Shown here piece after piece: positions 24,715 through 34,267 of a stretch of 61,819 nucleotides of DNA. Position 1 is the stretch's first letter, and each line of letters begins with the position of its first letter. The position numbers were made by a program, and so were the translations under genes. Source of the stretch: Ferruginibacter sp. (GTDB lineage Bacteria > Bacteroidota > Bacteroidia > Chitinophagales > Chitinophagaceae); contig JAHBTO010000010.1 in NCBI GenBank assembly GCA_019638525.1, positions 1-61,819 on the forward strand, read 5' to 3'. The notes under the pieces were generated by a model. It was not told the origin of the DNA and ran no database searches. It worked only from the letters and a program-made list of their open reading frames with translations.

Positions 24715-24880
24715 TGCTGTCATTCCGAACGATAGTGAGGAATCTGCCGAACTTTGCTGTCATTCCGAACGATAGTGAGGAATCTGCCGGGTTATTGTAC
24801 TACCGCCAATCGCAGTGTGGAATCTGCTCAATTTTGCTTTTTATCCGGGCAGATCCTTCGCTACGCTCAGGATGACAGCA
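24715..24880. repeat. Dispersed palindromic repeat block 1
   Basis: Two identical direct copies of a 35-base unit (24715-24749 and 24755-24789, core CATTCCGAACGATAGTGAGG then AATCTGCC), one degenerate copy (24801-24828), and one inverted copy (24847-24880, GGCAGATCCTTCGCTACGCT then CAGGATGACAGCA). Direct and inverted copies can fold into a long stem. This unit type is widespread between genes in Bacteroidota genomes. Confidence 0.9.
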
Positions 24881-24910
24881 ACACTCAACATAAACACAAA
24901 ACATCAGCTT

Positions 24911-25221
24911 ATGAAAATATCATTGGGCCATAATTACTATGTTTATATTACTACCAATAAAAACAAAACTGTTTTATATACCGGTGTTACCAACGATCTT
25001 CATCGCCGTTTATGGGAACATGAACAAAATGCAATACCATTTCGAAGTAAAAGTTTTGCAGGCCAATACAATGCTTATCACCTGATTTACTACGAACATT
25101 TTGTAGATATAAAGGAAGCTATTGCCAGGGAAAAAGAAATAAAAGGCTGGCGCCGTGAGAAAAAAGAAGCCCTTATAAACAATTTTAATCCCGGTTGGAA
25201 GTTTTTAAATGATGAAACATA

Positions 25222-25222
<1 letters not shown>
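24911..25222 (+). CDS. GIY-YIG superfamily nuclease-like protein
   Basis: 103 residues, a single GIY-YIG domain: YYVYITTN (GIY strand), LYTGVTNDLHRRLWEHE (YIG strand with the catalytic Arg on the following helix), a FAGQYNAYHLIYYE strand and Glu in EAIAREKEIKGWRREKK. This is the short stand-alone type (COG2827-like) very common in Bacteroidota and often found within dispersed repeats. The ATG at 24911 is used, since upstream in-frame codons come from the inverted repeat. It is enclosed between two blocks of the same palindromic repeat, suggesting movement or amplification as a unit. Confidence 0.9.
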
Positions 25223-25829
<607 letters not shown>

Positions 25830-25954
25830 CTGATTAAGCCAACTGTAGAAATAAAAAAACCTCCAGAGATTATCTTCACGAAGGCTTTTTTAACGATTTT
25901 TAAGGTTCTATTTTCTTTAAAAACACAGGCTGGATAAGGCTTTTAAGCTAAGCT
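25830..25954. other. Former leader region between cas2 and the repeats
   Basis: AT-rich, no ORF. In type II-C loci of Bacteroidota the array lies behind cas2, so this would be the old leader. No anti-repeat (tracrRNA-like) match is seen. Confidence 0.4.
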
Positions 25955-26098
25955 GTTGTTATCAAAGATCGTAAGAACTTAAATTGAAAGCAAATCATCC
26001 CGATTCTCATCGGGATTATCAAAAATCGTAAGAACTTAAATTGAAAGTTGAGCTTGCAAAATCTCGATCAACGAAGTTGCATCGGGACAAATCACAAA
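25955..26098. CRISPR. Relic of a type II-C CRISPR array, two broken repeats
   Basis: Copy 1 begins GTTGTTATCAAAGATCG and runs to CAAATC at 25996. Copy 2, 26016-26047, matches copy 1 over 32 bases with one mismatch (G to A) through TTGAAAG; its expected tail CAAATCACAA appears at 26088 after a 40-base insertion. A perfect palindrome (ATCCCGAT/ATCGGGAT) occupies the place after copy 1. Joined, the parts give a repeat of about 47 bases with GTTGT and ACAAC-like ends, as in type II-C arrays. No ordinary spacer remains. Confidence 0.6.
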
Positions 26099-26247
26099 TA
26101 TTTTATTCGATGTATTTTAATGGTCTTAAATTTGTTGTAATAAACCGGGGTTCGGGTTAATGCTGCCTTTAACAAGCAAGTCATTAATAACACCTGGTTT
26201 TTTTATACATCCACATCAATTATTATCTTTAATTAAAGAATGAAAAT
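26099..26247. other. Spacer before the crotonase gene
   Basis: AT-rich, without ORF or repeat. The crotonase promoter should lie near its right end (TATTATCTTTAAT at 26221-26233 is only a partial match to the consensus). Confidence 0.35.
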
Positions 26248-27024
26248 ATGTACAGCACACTGCTCACCGAATTAGAAAACGGTATACTAACCATCACCAT
26301 CAACAGACCCGATAAATTAAATGCACTAAACAAAGATGTGTTTACCGATTTAAACAATGTGGTTGATGAAATAAATAATACCGAAGCCATTAAATCGGCC
26401 ATCATTACCGGTTCAGGGTCAAAAGCATTTGTAGCCGGTGCTGATATTACCGAGTTTGGCGGATTGAACAAGGAACAGGCAATGGCATTGGCAAAACGTG
26501 GACAGGATATTTTTTTTAAAATTGAAAACAGCCCTAAACCCATTGTGGCCGCCGTAAACGGTTTTGCACTGGGCGGCGGTTGCGAACTGGCCATGGCCTG
26601 TCATTTCAGGCTATGCAGCGAAAACGCAAAATTTGGCCAACCCGAAGTTAACCTTGGTTTGATACCCGGTTATGGCGGTACACAAAGGCTTGTTCATTTA
26701 ATTGGTAAAGGAAAGGCTATGGAATTACTGATGAGTGCACACATGATTGATGCCAACGAAGCAAAACAACTGGGCCTGGTAAATTATGTTACCACTGCCG
26801 AATCTTTAATTGAACACACAAAAAAAATACTCAACATCATTAATACTAAAGCGCCACTTGCAGTGGCCGGTTGTATAAAAGCGGCCAATGCCGTTTTTGA
26901 TGAAACTAAAAACGGTTTTGCCGAAGAGATAAAAGAATTTGGAAACTGTTTTGTTACCGATGACATGAAAGAAGGCACTACGGCCTTCCTCGAAAAAAGA
27001 AAGGCTGATTTTAAAGGGCGATAA
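26248..27024 (+). CDS. Enoyl-CoA hydratase/isomerase (crotonase family)
   Basis: 258 residues, full length. The oxyanion-hole segments are AFVAGADITEF and NGFALGGGCELAM; the two catalytic glutamates are at Glu113 (GGGCELA) and Glu133 (QPEVNLGLIPGYGG), so a 2-enoyl-CoA hydratase of fatty-acid beta-oxidation is most likely. No partner thiolase or acyl-CoA dehydrogenase is adjacent. Its stop directly abuts the stop of the convergent fucosidase gene with no space between. Confidence 0.92.
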   Translation: MYSTLLTELENGILTITINRPDKLNALNKDVFTDLNNVVDEINNTEAIKSAIITGSGSKAFVAGADITEFGGLNKEQAMALAKRGQDIFFKIENSPKPIVAAVNGFALGGGCELAMACHFRLCSENAKFGQPEVNLGLIPGYGGTQRLVHLIGKGKAMELLMSAHMIDANEAKQLGLVNYVTTAESLIEHTKKILNIINTKAPLAVAGCIKAANAVFDETKNGFAEEIKEFGNCFVTDDMKEGTTAFLEKRKADFKGR

Positions 27025-28443
27025 TTAATTTTCAATTAAACTTTCGTCCAATAAATATGCTTCTATCTCACTGTTTGATGTGGCTGCTTTTTGCCCTGTA
27101 ACCGTTAATACAATTTTTGAAACATTTGTTTTGGGAAAACTGATGATTCGTTTATTGCCGATGGTGGTTCCTGTAATTGCTTTCATCATTTGCTGCTTTT
27201 CATCAACAATATGCAATTGAAAATTTTTACAGTTTTGGCCTTTTGTCAAATCCTCCTTCAACACTATGCAATTAATGGATTGCGCTTGTTTAAATTCTAT
27301 CCCCACAGATGAAAGCCCGTGCAATTTTAATGTAACAACAGTTTTTTTATTACCATCATTGATAGATGCTGCAGGCTTTATTCCATTATGCGGTATAAAA
27401 AAACCTTTTCCTTTTTTTGCTATATTATCTTTAAAACTTGCATCTTTTAGTTTTTTAAAACCAACAAGTGCTGCAGAATCAAATGGGGTTATCAATCCCT
27501 TATCGTTGGGCGGCACATTCAATAATAAATTAGCGCCACGGCCAACAGATTTTAAATACAGGTTGAAAAGTTCTTGTGGGTTTTTAACTTTTAAATTTTC
27601 GTCATCGTGCCAAAACCATCCCGGCCTTATGCTAACATCACATTCAGCCGGTATCCAGTTTTTACCATTAATATTTCCAGTGTTTAATGTATCTACCGTT
27701 GGTGCGCCATTGCCTCTTGTAAAACCGGCTGTATCTAAAGTATTCCAGTTTGTTTGGCCGGCAATTCCTTTTTCATTCCCACACCATCGGGCATCGGGGC
27801 CAATATCGCTAAATATAATTGTGTTGGGCGAAAGCTTTCTTACCGTATTTTCAAATCTGCGCCAGTCATACACCTGTTGTTTTCCATTAGGGCCTTCTCC
27901 GTTTGCGCCATCCCACCACAACTCCCAAATAGGGCCATAGTTGGTGAACAGCTCCTTCATCATATTTACAAATACATCGTTGTATTTTTCGGTGCCATAA
28001 TCAGGATGGTTCCTGTCCCAGGGAGATATATATACGCCGAATTTTAAACCATATTTTTTGCATGCTGCCGATAAATCTTTCAGCACATCGCCCTTGCCGT
28101 TTTTCCATTTGCTTTCCCTAACAGTATGTGTTGAATATTTGCTTGGCCACAAGCAAAAACCATCGTGGTGTTTTGCGGTAATGATAATGCCTTTTGCGCC
28201 GCAGGCTTTTGCAATGCGGCACCATTGCTCACAATCTAATTCTTTGGGATCAAAAATTTCTTCTTTTTCATTACCATGCCCCCACTCCAGTCCGGTAAAT
28301 GTATTGGGGCCAAAATGCATGAAGAGATAAAACTCCATTTCATGCCAGGCTTGCTGTGCCTTTGTTGGCATGGGTGTATTATTTTGCGCCATTAATATAA
28401 AAGGGCAGCAAAAAAACAACAGCATTAATATTTGTTTATTCAT
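27025..28443 (-). CDS. Alpha-L-fucosidase, GH29 (short form)
   Basis: 472 residues with a signal peptide (MNKQILMLLFFCCPFILMAQ). The GH29 barrel shows EFYLFMHFGPNTFTG, KHHDGFCLWPSKYS, GVYISPWDRN and the nucleophile strand WELWWDGANGEG. A beta-sandwich C-terminal region follows. It releases terminal L-fucose from glycans in the periplasm or outside the cell. ATG at 28443 is used; it overlaps the end of the GH95 gene by 8 bases. Last gene of the minus-strand fucose operon. It resembles the GH29 subgroup specific for alpha-1,3/1,4 linkages more than the PA14-bearing enzyme at 35471, but this is inference. Confidence 0.92.
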   Translation of the reverse strand: MNKQILMLLFFCCPFILMAQNNTPMPTKAQQAWHEMEFYLFMHFGPNTFTGLEWGHGNEKEEIFDPKELDCEQWCRIAKACGAKGIIITAKHHDGFCLWPSKYSTHTVRESKWKNGKGDVLKDLSAACKKYGLKFGVYISPWDRNHPDYGTEKYNDVFVNMMKELFTNYGPIWELWWDGANGEGPNGKQQVYDWRRFENTVRKLSPNTIIFSDIGPDARWCGNEKGIAGQTNWNTLDTAGFTRGNGAPTVDTLNTGNINGKNWIPAECDVSIRPGWFWHDDENLKVKNPQELFNLYLKSVGRGANLLLNVPPNDKGLITPFDSAALVGFKKLKDASFKDNIAKKGKGFFIPHNGIKPAASINDGNKKTVVTLKLHGLSSVGIEFKQAQSINCIVLKEDLTKGQNCKNFQLHIVDEKQQMMKAITGTTIGNKRIISFPKTNVSKIVLTVTGQKAATSNSEIEAYLLDESLIEN

Positions 28444-30706
28444 ACGCATTTTCAAAAATTATAGTTTGGCCTTTATTTAATGTAACGGTTGCAATTTCGT
28501 TTTTTACTTCTACCAACAGCCTGTTAACTCCTTTGCTTATCCAGGTTTTAAAAGGTAGTTTCAATTTAAGTGTGCCGCCATTTTGGGCTGTAACTTTCAC
28601 TTGTGTTACCAGGCCATTTTCTTTTTTAGCGCTAATTAAAAAAGCGCCTTCGGCTCTTAGTGTTTTAAACGAAACATTTTGCCAGCCTGCCTGACCGTTA
28701 GCGGCCGCCTGCGGTATTGCCGGAAAAACTTCGATATATCCATTATAACTTTGTAACAATAATTCATGCACGCCCTGTGCAAATGCAAAATTACCTTCAA
28801 GAGTAAACGGCCGGTATTGCAAATCGGAATACTGCCCGCCTTTTTGGTCGCCATTTAAATGAAAACTGTTTACCGAACAAAAATTAGATGCAAACTTTTG
28901 CAGCATGCTTACAGCGCTGTCGCCATCTTTTGCCCTTGCATAAATACAGGCCGCCCAGCAAAATGAATAACCCGTCCACAACCTTGTTCCTTTTTTTTGC
29001 AGCCAGCTTAGCGACCTGTTGATGATTTCTTTTTGCTTTTCATCATCCATACTTAACAAGCCAAGCGGATAAATGGCCATCAAATGTGCATGGTGCCTGT
29101 GCGATTCATCAAGGTTTTGGCCCGGCGCAATGGTAAGGCCGGTTTCGTTTACATCATAATGAGGCAACATTTTTTCTTCTTCAAATATTTGATGTGCAGC
29201 TAATCCGTTTTTCTTTTTTAAAACTTCTGCATCCTTTTTATATAAGTAATGCACCAGTGCAAGGTCGTAATTGGTATATCTTTTAAACCAGGCGTTGATG
29301 CTGTTATCATGGTACTCGGGGCTAGAACTTAATGGAATTAAATATTGCTGATGTACCGTATCCAGTTTCCTTATCTGCCTGAAATAATGCATTACATCTT
29401 TAAAATACGGAATGCATTTTTGCTGTAAAAATTTTTCATCCATACTGTATTTCCACTGCCAGTAAAAATGCTGTGCCAGCCATATTGCAGTGGTAGGACT
29501 CATAGAATACTGTATCCATCCACCCATGGGCTTGCCACTGATAGTGGTAACGCCGGGAACATTCAAACCATCGGTATTAAAATATTTTTTCGTCCATTTT
29601 TTATTTTCGGCTTTCACATTCCAGAGCCAGTTAGTAAATGAAGCAGTAAGGTTTAAATGATTGCCTGTATAACCGGGCCAGTAACTCAGTTCTGTGTTAA
29701 GGTCGTGATGCAGGTCGCCTTTCCAGGGTGGAAGGTTTCCATTGTCGGCTGTCCAAATAGCCTGCAGCGAAATAGGAGAGGTATTGCTTCTTGCTACGCA
29801 GCCAAACTTATACATATCAAGATAATACTGCCTTTGCAATAATGAATCGGGCAACAAAACTGATGATCGGCTCCAGTAATCTTTCCACCATGCAATATGC
29901 AATGGCCAAAAAGTAGGTTCTTTTAATTTGTTGTTTAATTGCGGAAGCGTTGCAGGTTTATTATTGCTGATGGTCCATTGGCCAATTATTTTATTGCCCG
30001 GAAATTTTTGCCATTGCAGCAATACTTCGTAATAATTATTATTCCATGTTGGTTGGTGATAACGGATGCTGTTTTTTGTTTTAGTTACAGAGCCTTTTGC
30101 ATAACCCAGTTTCTCAAGCCCCTGCCCTGCAATGCTGTTACCTACGGCGCCTGACTTTCCTGAATTATAATTTGGAATCACCAATTGGGGAATTATTTCA
30201 GCATGTATGTTTTCAAAACTAAAATAACCAACTTGTTTTACAGCATGTATATAATTATTACAAATAATGCCGTTTTTAAATTTGATAACATTTAAGCCAT
30301 TGCTGATATCAAGTGTGTTTGAAACAACTTTGCCAAGTATTTGCAGATTGAACTCAATTGCTGCACCCGGTATTTTTGTTGGTGCAGGATATTTTTCATA
30401 AGGCTCATCGCCTATCTTCTGCACCGAATCGTATTGCTGCTGCTTTACTTTCTGTACCACCCAATCAAATTTCAGTTTATCAATATCGGGCATGGGCCTG
30501 TCGTCCCAAAGATCAACCCTGTCTAATGATAACCTAAGCTTATCATCTTTTTGCCAAATTAATGCACCCAACCATCCATTGCCCAGGGGAATTGCTTCGT
30601 CCCATTTTTTTGCAAGTGAATCAAAAACAAGATTGTTGGCTACTGTTGGTTGTGCAATAACATTTTTTGTAAAAAATAAAATAATTATGGTTACAAAAAT
30701 TTTCAT
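28436..30706 (-). CDS. GH95-family glycoside hydrolase (alpha-fucosidase/galactosidase type)
   Basis: 756 residues with a signal peptide (MKIFVTIIILFFTKNVIAQ). GH95 landmarks: WDEAIPLGNGWLGALIWQ, LSLDRVDLWDDRP, then the catalytic barrel with GDLHHDLNTELSYWPGY, SSSPEYHDNS (Glu of the acid) and DESHRHHAHLMAIYPLGLLS, ending with TGYSFCWAACIYARAKDG and FTLEGNFAFAQG. Known GH95 enzymes are inverting alpha-1,2-L-fucosidases or L-galactosidases. In the family's usual Asn-x-Asn pair before the Tyr-Trp-Pro motif, the first position is Asp here. Four bases separate it from the SDR gene. Confidence 0.9.
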   Translation of the reverse strand: MKIFVTIIILFFTKNVIAQPTVANNLVFDSLAKKWDEAIPLGNGWLGALIWQKDDKLRLSLDRVDLWDDRPMPDIDKLKFDWVVQKVKQQQYDSVQKIGDEPYEKYPAPTKIPGAAIEFNLQILGKVVSNTLDISNGLNVIKFKNGIICNNYIHAVKQVGYFSFENIHAEIIPQLVIPNYNSGKSGAVGNSIAGQGLEKLGYAKGSVTKTKNSIRYHQPTWNNNYYEVLLQWQKFPGNKIIGQWTISNNKPATLPQLNNKLKEPTFWPLHIAWWKDYWSRSSVLLPDSLLQRQYYLDMYKFGCVARSNTSPISLQAIWTADNGNLPPWKGDLHHDLNTELSYWPGYTGNHLNLTASFTNWLWNVKAENKKWTKKYFNTDGLNVPGVTTISGKPMGGWIQYSMSPTTAIWLAQHFYWQWKYSMDEKFLQQKCIPYFKDVMHYFRQIRKLDTVHQQYLIPLSSSPEYHDNSINAWFKRYTNYDLALVHYLYKKDAEVLKKKNGLAAHQIFEEEKMLPHYDVNETGLTIAPGQNLDESHRHHAHLMAIYPLGLLSMDDEKQKEIINRSLSWLQKKGTRLWTGYSFCWAACIYARAKDGDSAVSMLQKFASNFCSVNSFHLNGDQKGGQYSDLQYRPFTLEGNFAFAQGVHELLLQSYNGYIEVFPAIPQAAANGQAGWQNVSFKTLRAEGAFLISAKKENGLVTQVKVTAQNGGTLKLKLPFKTWISKGVNRLLVEVKNEIATVTLNKGQTIIFENAYE

Positions 30707-30710
30707 CCAA

Positions 30711-31481
30711 TTAAATTGAACGGTCAAGATGTGTATAGCCTCCATCAACATGCACTAACTGCCCAGTGGTGTGGCTCGATTTTTCTGAAAGCAGGAATGC
30801 TACCATGCTGGCAATTTCTTCGGTGGTTGTCATTCTTTTTCCAAGTGGTATTTTTTCGGTAATTGATTTTAATTTTTCTTCGGGATTTGGTAATGAGTAG
30901 ATCCATTTCTCATACAATGCTGTGTAAGATTCTGCAACAATAACTGCGTTTACCCTTATGCCATAAGTTAGTAATTCAACCGCCCATTCTCTTGTTAATG
31001 CATTGCGGCCACCATTAGCTGCAGCATACGCAGATGTATTGCCCTGCCCTGTTTCTGCAACCTTGCTCCCGATATTTACAATGGCTCCTTTGGTTTTTAT
31101 AAGATGGGGCAAAGCATAATGTGCCAACAGGTAGTAATGCACCAGGTTTTTATGTAATGATGTAATAAACGAATCGTAATTACCATTTGCCAAACCAACA
31201 CCATCATTTACACCGGCATTATTAACTAACCCATCAATCCTGTTGAATTTTTTTACCGCTTCGTCAACAGCCCTTTTACACTCTTCCGGTTTTGTAAGTT
31301 CGGCAGTTACATAAAAACCTTTGCCGCCAATTTCATCCAGTATGGCTTTGTTATCAGTTTCATTACGGCCAATAATAACAGGTACAGCCCCTTCCGCAGC
31401 TAGTGCTTTGGTAATACCTGCACCAATCCCCTTGGCGCCACCGGAAACAATAATCACTTTATCTTTTAACTGAAGGTTCAT
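30711..31481 (-). CDS. SDR dehydrogenase, probable L-fucose dehydrogenase, with Lys-to-Asn at the active site
   Basis: 256 residues. Rossmann motif SGGAKGIGAGI, NNAG, and a C-terminal GQLVHVDGGYTHLDRSI typical of L-fucose dehydrogenases of the oxidative fucose pathway (NAD(P)-dependent oxidation to L-fucono-lactone). The catalytic YxxxK reads Tyr152-Ala-Ala-Ala-Asn156: codon AAT stands where AAA/AAG is expected. Lys is essential in nearly all SDRs, so activity is doubtful unless another residue substitutes. It follows the lactonase gene by 2 bases in the operon. Confidence 0.85.
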   Translation of the reverse strand: MNLQLKDKVIIVSGGAKGIGAGITKALAAEGAVPVIIGRNETDNKAILDEIGGKGFYVTAELTKPEECKRAVDEAVKKFNRIDGLVNNAGVNDGVGLANGNYDSFITSLHKNLVHYYLLAHYALPHLIKTKGAIVNIGSKVAETGQGNTSAYAAANGGRNALTREWAVELLTYGIRVNAVIVAESYTALYEKWIYSLPNPEEKLKSITEKIPLGKRMTTTEEIASMVAFLLSEKSSHTTGQLVHVDGGYTHLDRSI

Positions 31482-31483
31482 AT

Positions 31484-32308
31484 TTAAAGATTATAAAACT
31501 GAATTGCATTTAGTCCGAATATTTTTTCTTTATCAGTTGCAGAAAAATCCTGCATATATTTTTCTACAAGATTTTTCCATTGCCGGTAATTACCCGATAA
31601 CAACATCACGGGCCAATCGCTGCCAAACATTAAGTGATTGGTTCCAAACAAATCAAATACGGTATCAAGATAAGAATAAAAATCAGTGGCTGCCCATTTG
31701 TTCCAGTTTGTTTCTGTTATTAATCCTGATATTTTGCAATACACATTGGGCATAGCCGCCATTTCTTTCATGTATATTTTCCAATTGTTTATTTCTATAT
31801 TTTTTATATCCGGCTTTGCACAATGGTCAATAACAAATTTTTGTTGTGGAAACTGATGTACAAATTCAAGCGCCTGTTTTAACTGTGTATGATAAAGCAA
31901 AAGGTCGTAGGTATAATTGTAATTGCTCAATGCCTGTATTCCTCTAAGAAAATTTTCTTTCTCTAAAAACCCATCCGGCTCTGCCTGTACTATATGACGC
32001 CAACCTTTTATGACGGGGAATTGTGAAAAATATTGCAACCGTTTATCTATATCATCCTGCTGCAAATCAATCCAACCTACCACAGCTTTTATAAAATCGT
32101 GTTCTTTTGAAAGCTGGCACAAAAATAATGTTTCAGCCTCCTGCTGATCTGCCTGTACGGCCACACAACCATCAATATTATTTTCTTTTAAATGAGCCAC
32201 CAATTGGCCCGGCAAATAATTTTGCCTTAATATTTTCATTTCATCCGTTATCCACGAATCCCTTACTGCATCATAGTTCCAAAAATGAACATGTGAATCA
32301 ATGGTCAT
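31484..32308 (-). CDS. Amidohydrolase-family L-fuconolactonase
   Basis: 274-residue TIM-barrel hydrolase: metal site DSHVHFW at the N-terminus, VIDHCAKPDI (His) in the middle, and HLMFGSDWPV (Asp) near the end. It resembles L-fuconolactonase/L-rhamnonolactonase enzymes (COG3618), which open the lactone to L-fuconate in the cytoplasm. Its start overlaps the stop of the mutarotase gene by 4 bases, and the SDR starts 2 bases after its end. Context makes fucose rather than rhamnose the likely sugar. Confidence 0.88.
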   Translation of the reverse strand: MTIDSHVHFWNYDAVRDSWITDEMKILRQNYLPGQLVAHLKENNIDGCVAVQADQQEAETLFLCQLSKEHDFIKAVVGWIDLQQDDIDKRLQYFSQFPVIKGWRHIVQAEPDGFLEKENFLRGIQALSNYNYTYDLLLYHTQLKQALEFVHQFPQQKFVIDHCAKPDIKNIEINNWKIYMKEMAAMPNVYCKISGLITETNWNKWAATDFYSYLDTVFDLFGTNHLMFGSDWPVMLLSGNYRQWKNLVEKYMQDFSATDKEKIFGLNAIQFYNL

Positions 32309-32646
32309 GGCAATTCAAATATTTTATCCATCAAAATCCATTTCTCTCCCGGTTTTGCCCAGGGCAATGATTGTTGATATTTCCACATCAGCTCTTCCCA
32401 CTGCTGCACTGTAGGGTTAGCCGCATCAGCCGCTGATTTTTTTTCAAAACTAAAATCATCACTGGCTTCAATAATCATAAACAGCCTATTACCGGTACGG
32501 TAAATATCCAACACTTTAATACCGGCATCTTTTATACTGTTTATTATTTCGGGCCACACTTTCTTATGATAATCTTCATAAGCAGCAATCAATGCAGGAT
32601 CATCTTTAAGATCAAGTGCAAGGCAATATCTTTTTAATTGTTTCAT
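32305..32646 (-). CDS. L-fucose/L-rhamnose mutarotase (RhaM/FucM-like, DUF718)
   Basis: 113 residues, a ferredoxin-like dimeric barrel. Landmarks: KRYCLALDLKDDPALIAAYE, the VWPEI segment, DIYRTGNRLFMIIE and the C-terminal WEELMWKYQQSLPWAKPGEKW. Known members interconvert alpha and beta anomers of the sugar, here feeding the dehydrogenase. The ATG at 32646 overlaps the hydrolase stop by 4 bases (ATGA), which fixes the start; a version three codons longer is less likely. Confidence 0.9.
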   Translation of the reverse strand: MKQLKRYCLALDLKDDPALIAAYEDYHKKVWPEIINSIKDAGIKVLDIYRTGNRLFMIIEASDDFSFEKKSAADAANPTVQQWEELMWKYQQSLPWAKPGEKWILMDKIFELP

Positions 32647-33494
32647 TGTTTGCACGCTACGGCTTTTTGTTTGCTGCTGCCCAAACCATCAATACCAAGT
32701 TCAATTACATTGCCTGGTTGTATGTACACCGGCGCCGGTTTTTGCCCCATGCCCACCCCCGCCGGTGTGCCTGTTGAAATAATATCGCCGGGCAATAATG
32801 TCATAAACTGGCTTACATAAGATACCAGGTGCGGAATTTTAAACACAAGGTTTTTTGTATTTCCATCCTGCATCATCTTACCGTTAACGGTTAACCATAA
32901 CCGCAGGTTATTTATATCAGCAAATTCATCTTTTGTAGCCAGCCAGGGGCCAAGCGGTGCAAAGGTATCGCAGCTTTTACCCTTCACCCATTGCCCGCTT
33001 CGTTCCAGTTGAAATGCCCGTTCGCTATAATCATTATGCAACACATACCCCGCCACAAAGTCCATCGCTTCTGCTACTTCTACATAGCTTGTCTTTTTAC
33101 CAATCACAAGCGCCAGTTCTACTTCCCAATCAGTTTTAGTACTGTTTTTGGGTATAATTAAATCATCATTGGGCCCTACCAGCGCTGTGGTTGATTTAAA
33201 AAAAATAACCGGTTCGGCAGGTAATTGCATATTACTTTCTGCAGCATGATCAGAATAATTTAAACCGATACAAATTATTTTTGATGGCCTTGCAATTGGT
33301 GCGCCCAGGCGTGTATTTTTTGAAACAGGTTGTAATTTTTTTTCGGCAATAATATTTTTTAAAGATGCAAGCCCGTTGTTAGCAAAAAAATCTTCATCAT
33401 AATCTTTTATATATGCCGATACATCCAGCCATTCATCACTGATGATTATAGCAGGTTTTTCTTTTCCGGGATCTCCAATACGAATCAGCTTCAT
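32643..33494 (-). CDS. FAH-family hydrolase, probable 2,4-diketo-3-deoxy-L-fuconate hydrolase
   Basis: 283 residues. Fumarylacetoacetate hydrolase fold: IICIGLNYSDHAAE, EPVIFFKSTTALVGPND, the metal motif DWEVELALVIG, FVAGYVLHNDYSER, GKSCDTFAPLGPWL and LLPGDIISTGTPAGVG. In the oxidative L-fucose pathway this step splits the diketo acid to pyruvate and L-lactate. Its operon position between the second SDR and the mutarotase supports that role; other FAH hydrolases have the same motifs, so the substrate is inferred. Confidence 0.88.
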   Translation of the reverse strand: MKLIRIGDPGKEKPAIIISDEWLDVSAYIKDYDEDFFANNGLASLKNIIAEKKLQPVSKNTRLGAPIARPSKIICIGLNYSDHAAESNMQLPAEPVIFFKSTTALVGPNDDLIIPKNSTKTDWEVELALVIGKKTSYVEVAEAMDFVAGYVLHNDYSERAFQLERSGQWVKGKSCDTFAPLGPWLATKDEFADINNLRLWLTVNGKMMQDGNTKNLVFKIPHLVSYVSQFMTLLPGDIISTGTPAGVGMGQKPAPVYIQPGNVIELGIDGLGSSKQKAVACKQ

Positions 33495-33500
33495 AATATT

Positions 33501-34265
33501 TTAATTATTAAGTTTAATAAAGCCCCCGTCGATGGGATAATCGCAACCGGTAATAAATGACGCTTCGCTGCTGCAGAGGTACAGCGCCAGTGCGGCCACT
33601 TCATCGGGGTTAGCCATGCGGCCAATGGGTTGTGTTTTTGAAAGTTTTTCAAACATCTCTGCTTCCCGGCCCGGGTACGATTTTTTTAAATAACCATCAA
33701 CAAAAGGAGTATGCACCCTTGCCGGCGAAATAGAATTGCAACGGATGTTTTCGCTGATATAATCTTTGGCCACACTCAATGTCATTGCCATTACCGCACC
33801 TTTTGCGGTGCTATAAGCAAAACGGTCGGGCAAACCAACATTTGCGGCAATTGAAGCCATGTTGATGATACTGCCGCCGTTTGATTTTCTTAACTGTGGT
33901 ATAGCTGCAAAAATACAATTGTACACGCCTTTCACATTTACCTGCATCAGCCTGTCAAAATCTTCTTCTGTTGTTGTATCGGCTTTGCCAATATGTGCAA
34001 TGCCGGCATTATTAATAAGCATATCAATAGCGCCAATGTTTTCAAAAACATCCAGCACTTCTTTTTGTACCGATACATTGCATTGCTGTGCAAATGCTTT
34101 TCCATTCATTTTGTTTATATCATTTACAACAGCATTGGCGGCATCTAAATCCATTTCGAGGATATGTACAGTGGCGCCCTGTTTTGCAAATGTGGTGGCA
34201 ATAGCCCTGCCAATGCCACTTCCGCCGCCGGTAACTACGGCAATTTTATTTTTAAGTGTAAACAT
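33501..34265 (-). CDS. SDR dehydrogenase, probable 2-keto-3-deoxy-L-fuconate dehydrogenase
   Basis: 254 residues with an intact SDR active site: TGGGSGIGRAIA, NNAGIAHIG, NMASIAANVG and YSTAKGAV (Tyr and Lys both present). The motif ISPARVHTPFVDGYLKKSYPG is what I associate with 2-keto-3-deoxy-L-fuconate dehydrogenases. It would oxidise the 4-OH before hydrolytic cleavage. Six bases precede the FAH gene and two follow FucP. Unlike the other SDR of the operon it should be active. Confidence 0.85.
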   Translation of the reverse strand: MFTLKNKIAVVTGGGSGIGRAIATTFAKQGATVHILEMDLDAANAVVNDINKMNGKAFAQQCNVSVQKEVLDVFENIGAIDMLINNAGIAHIGKADTTTEEDFDRLMQVNVKGVYNCIFAAIPQLRKSNGGSIINMASIAANVGLPDRFAYSTAKGAVMAMTLSVAKDYISENIRCNSISPARVHTPFVDGYLKKSYPGREAEMFEKLSKTQPIGRMANPDEVAALALYLCSSEASFITGCDYPIDGGFIKLNN

Positions 34266-34267
34266 GA

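Noticed and set aside
24815..24910. Longer start for the GIY-YIG gene
   Set aside because: The extra codons are translated from the inverted copy of the dispersed repeat and add nothing to the domain.
27266..27940. 224-codon + strand frame opposite the GH29 gene
   Set aside because: Complement of a conserved glycosidase; Pro/Ser/Phe-rich without any family pattern.
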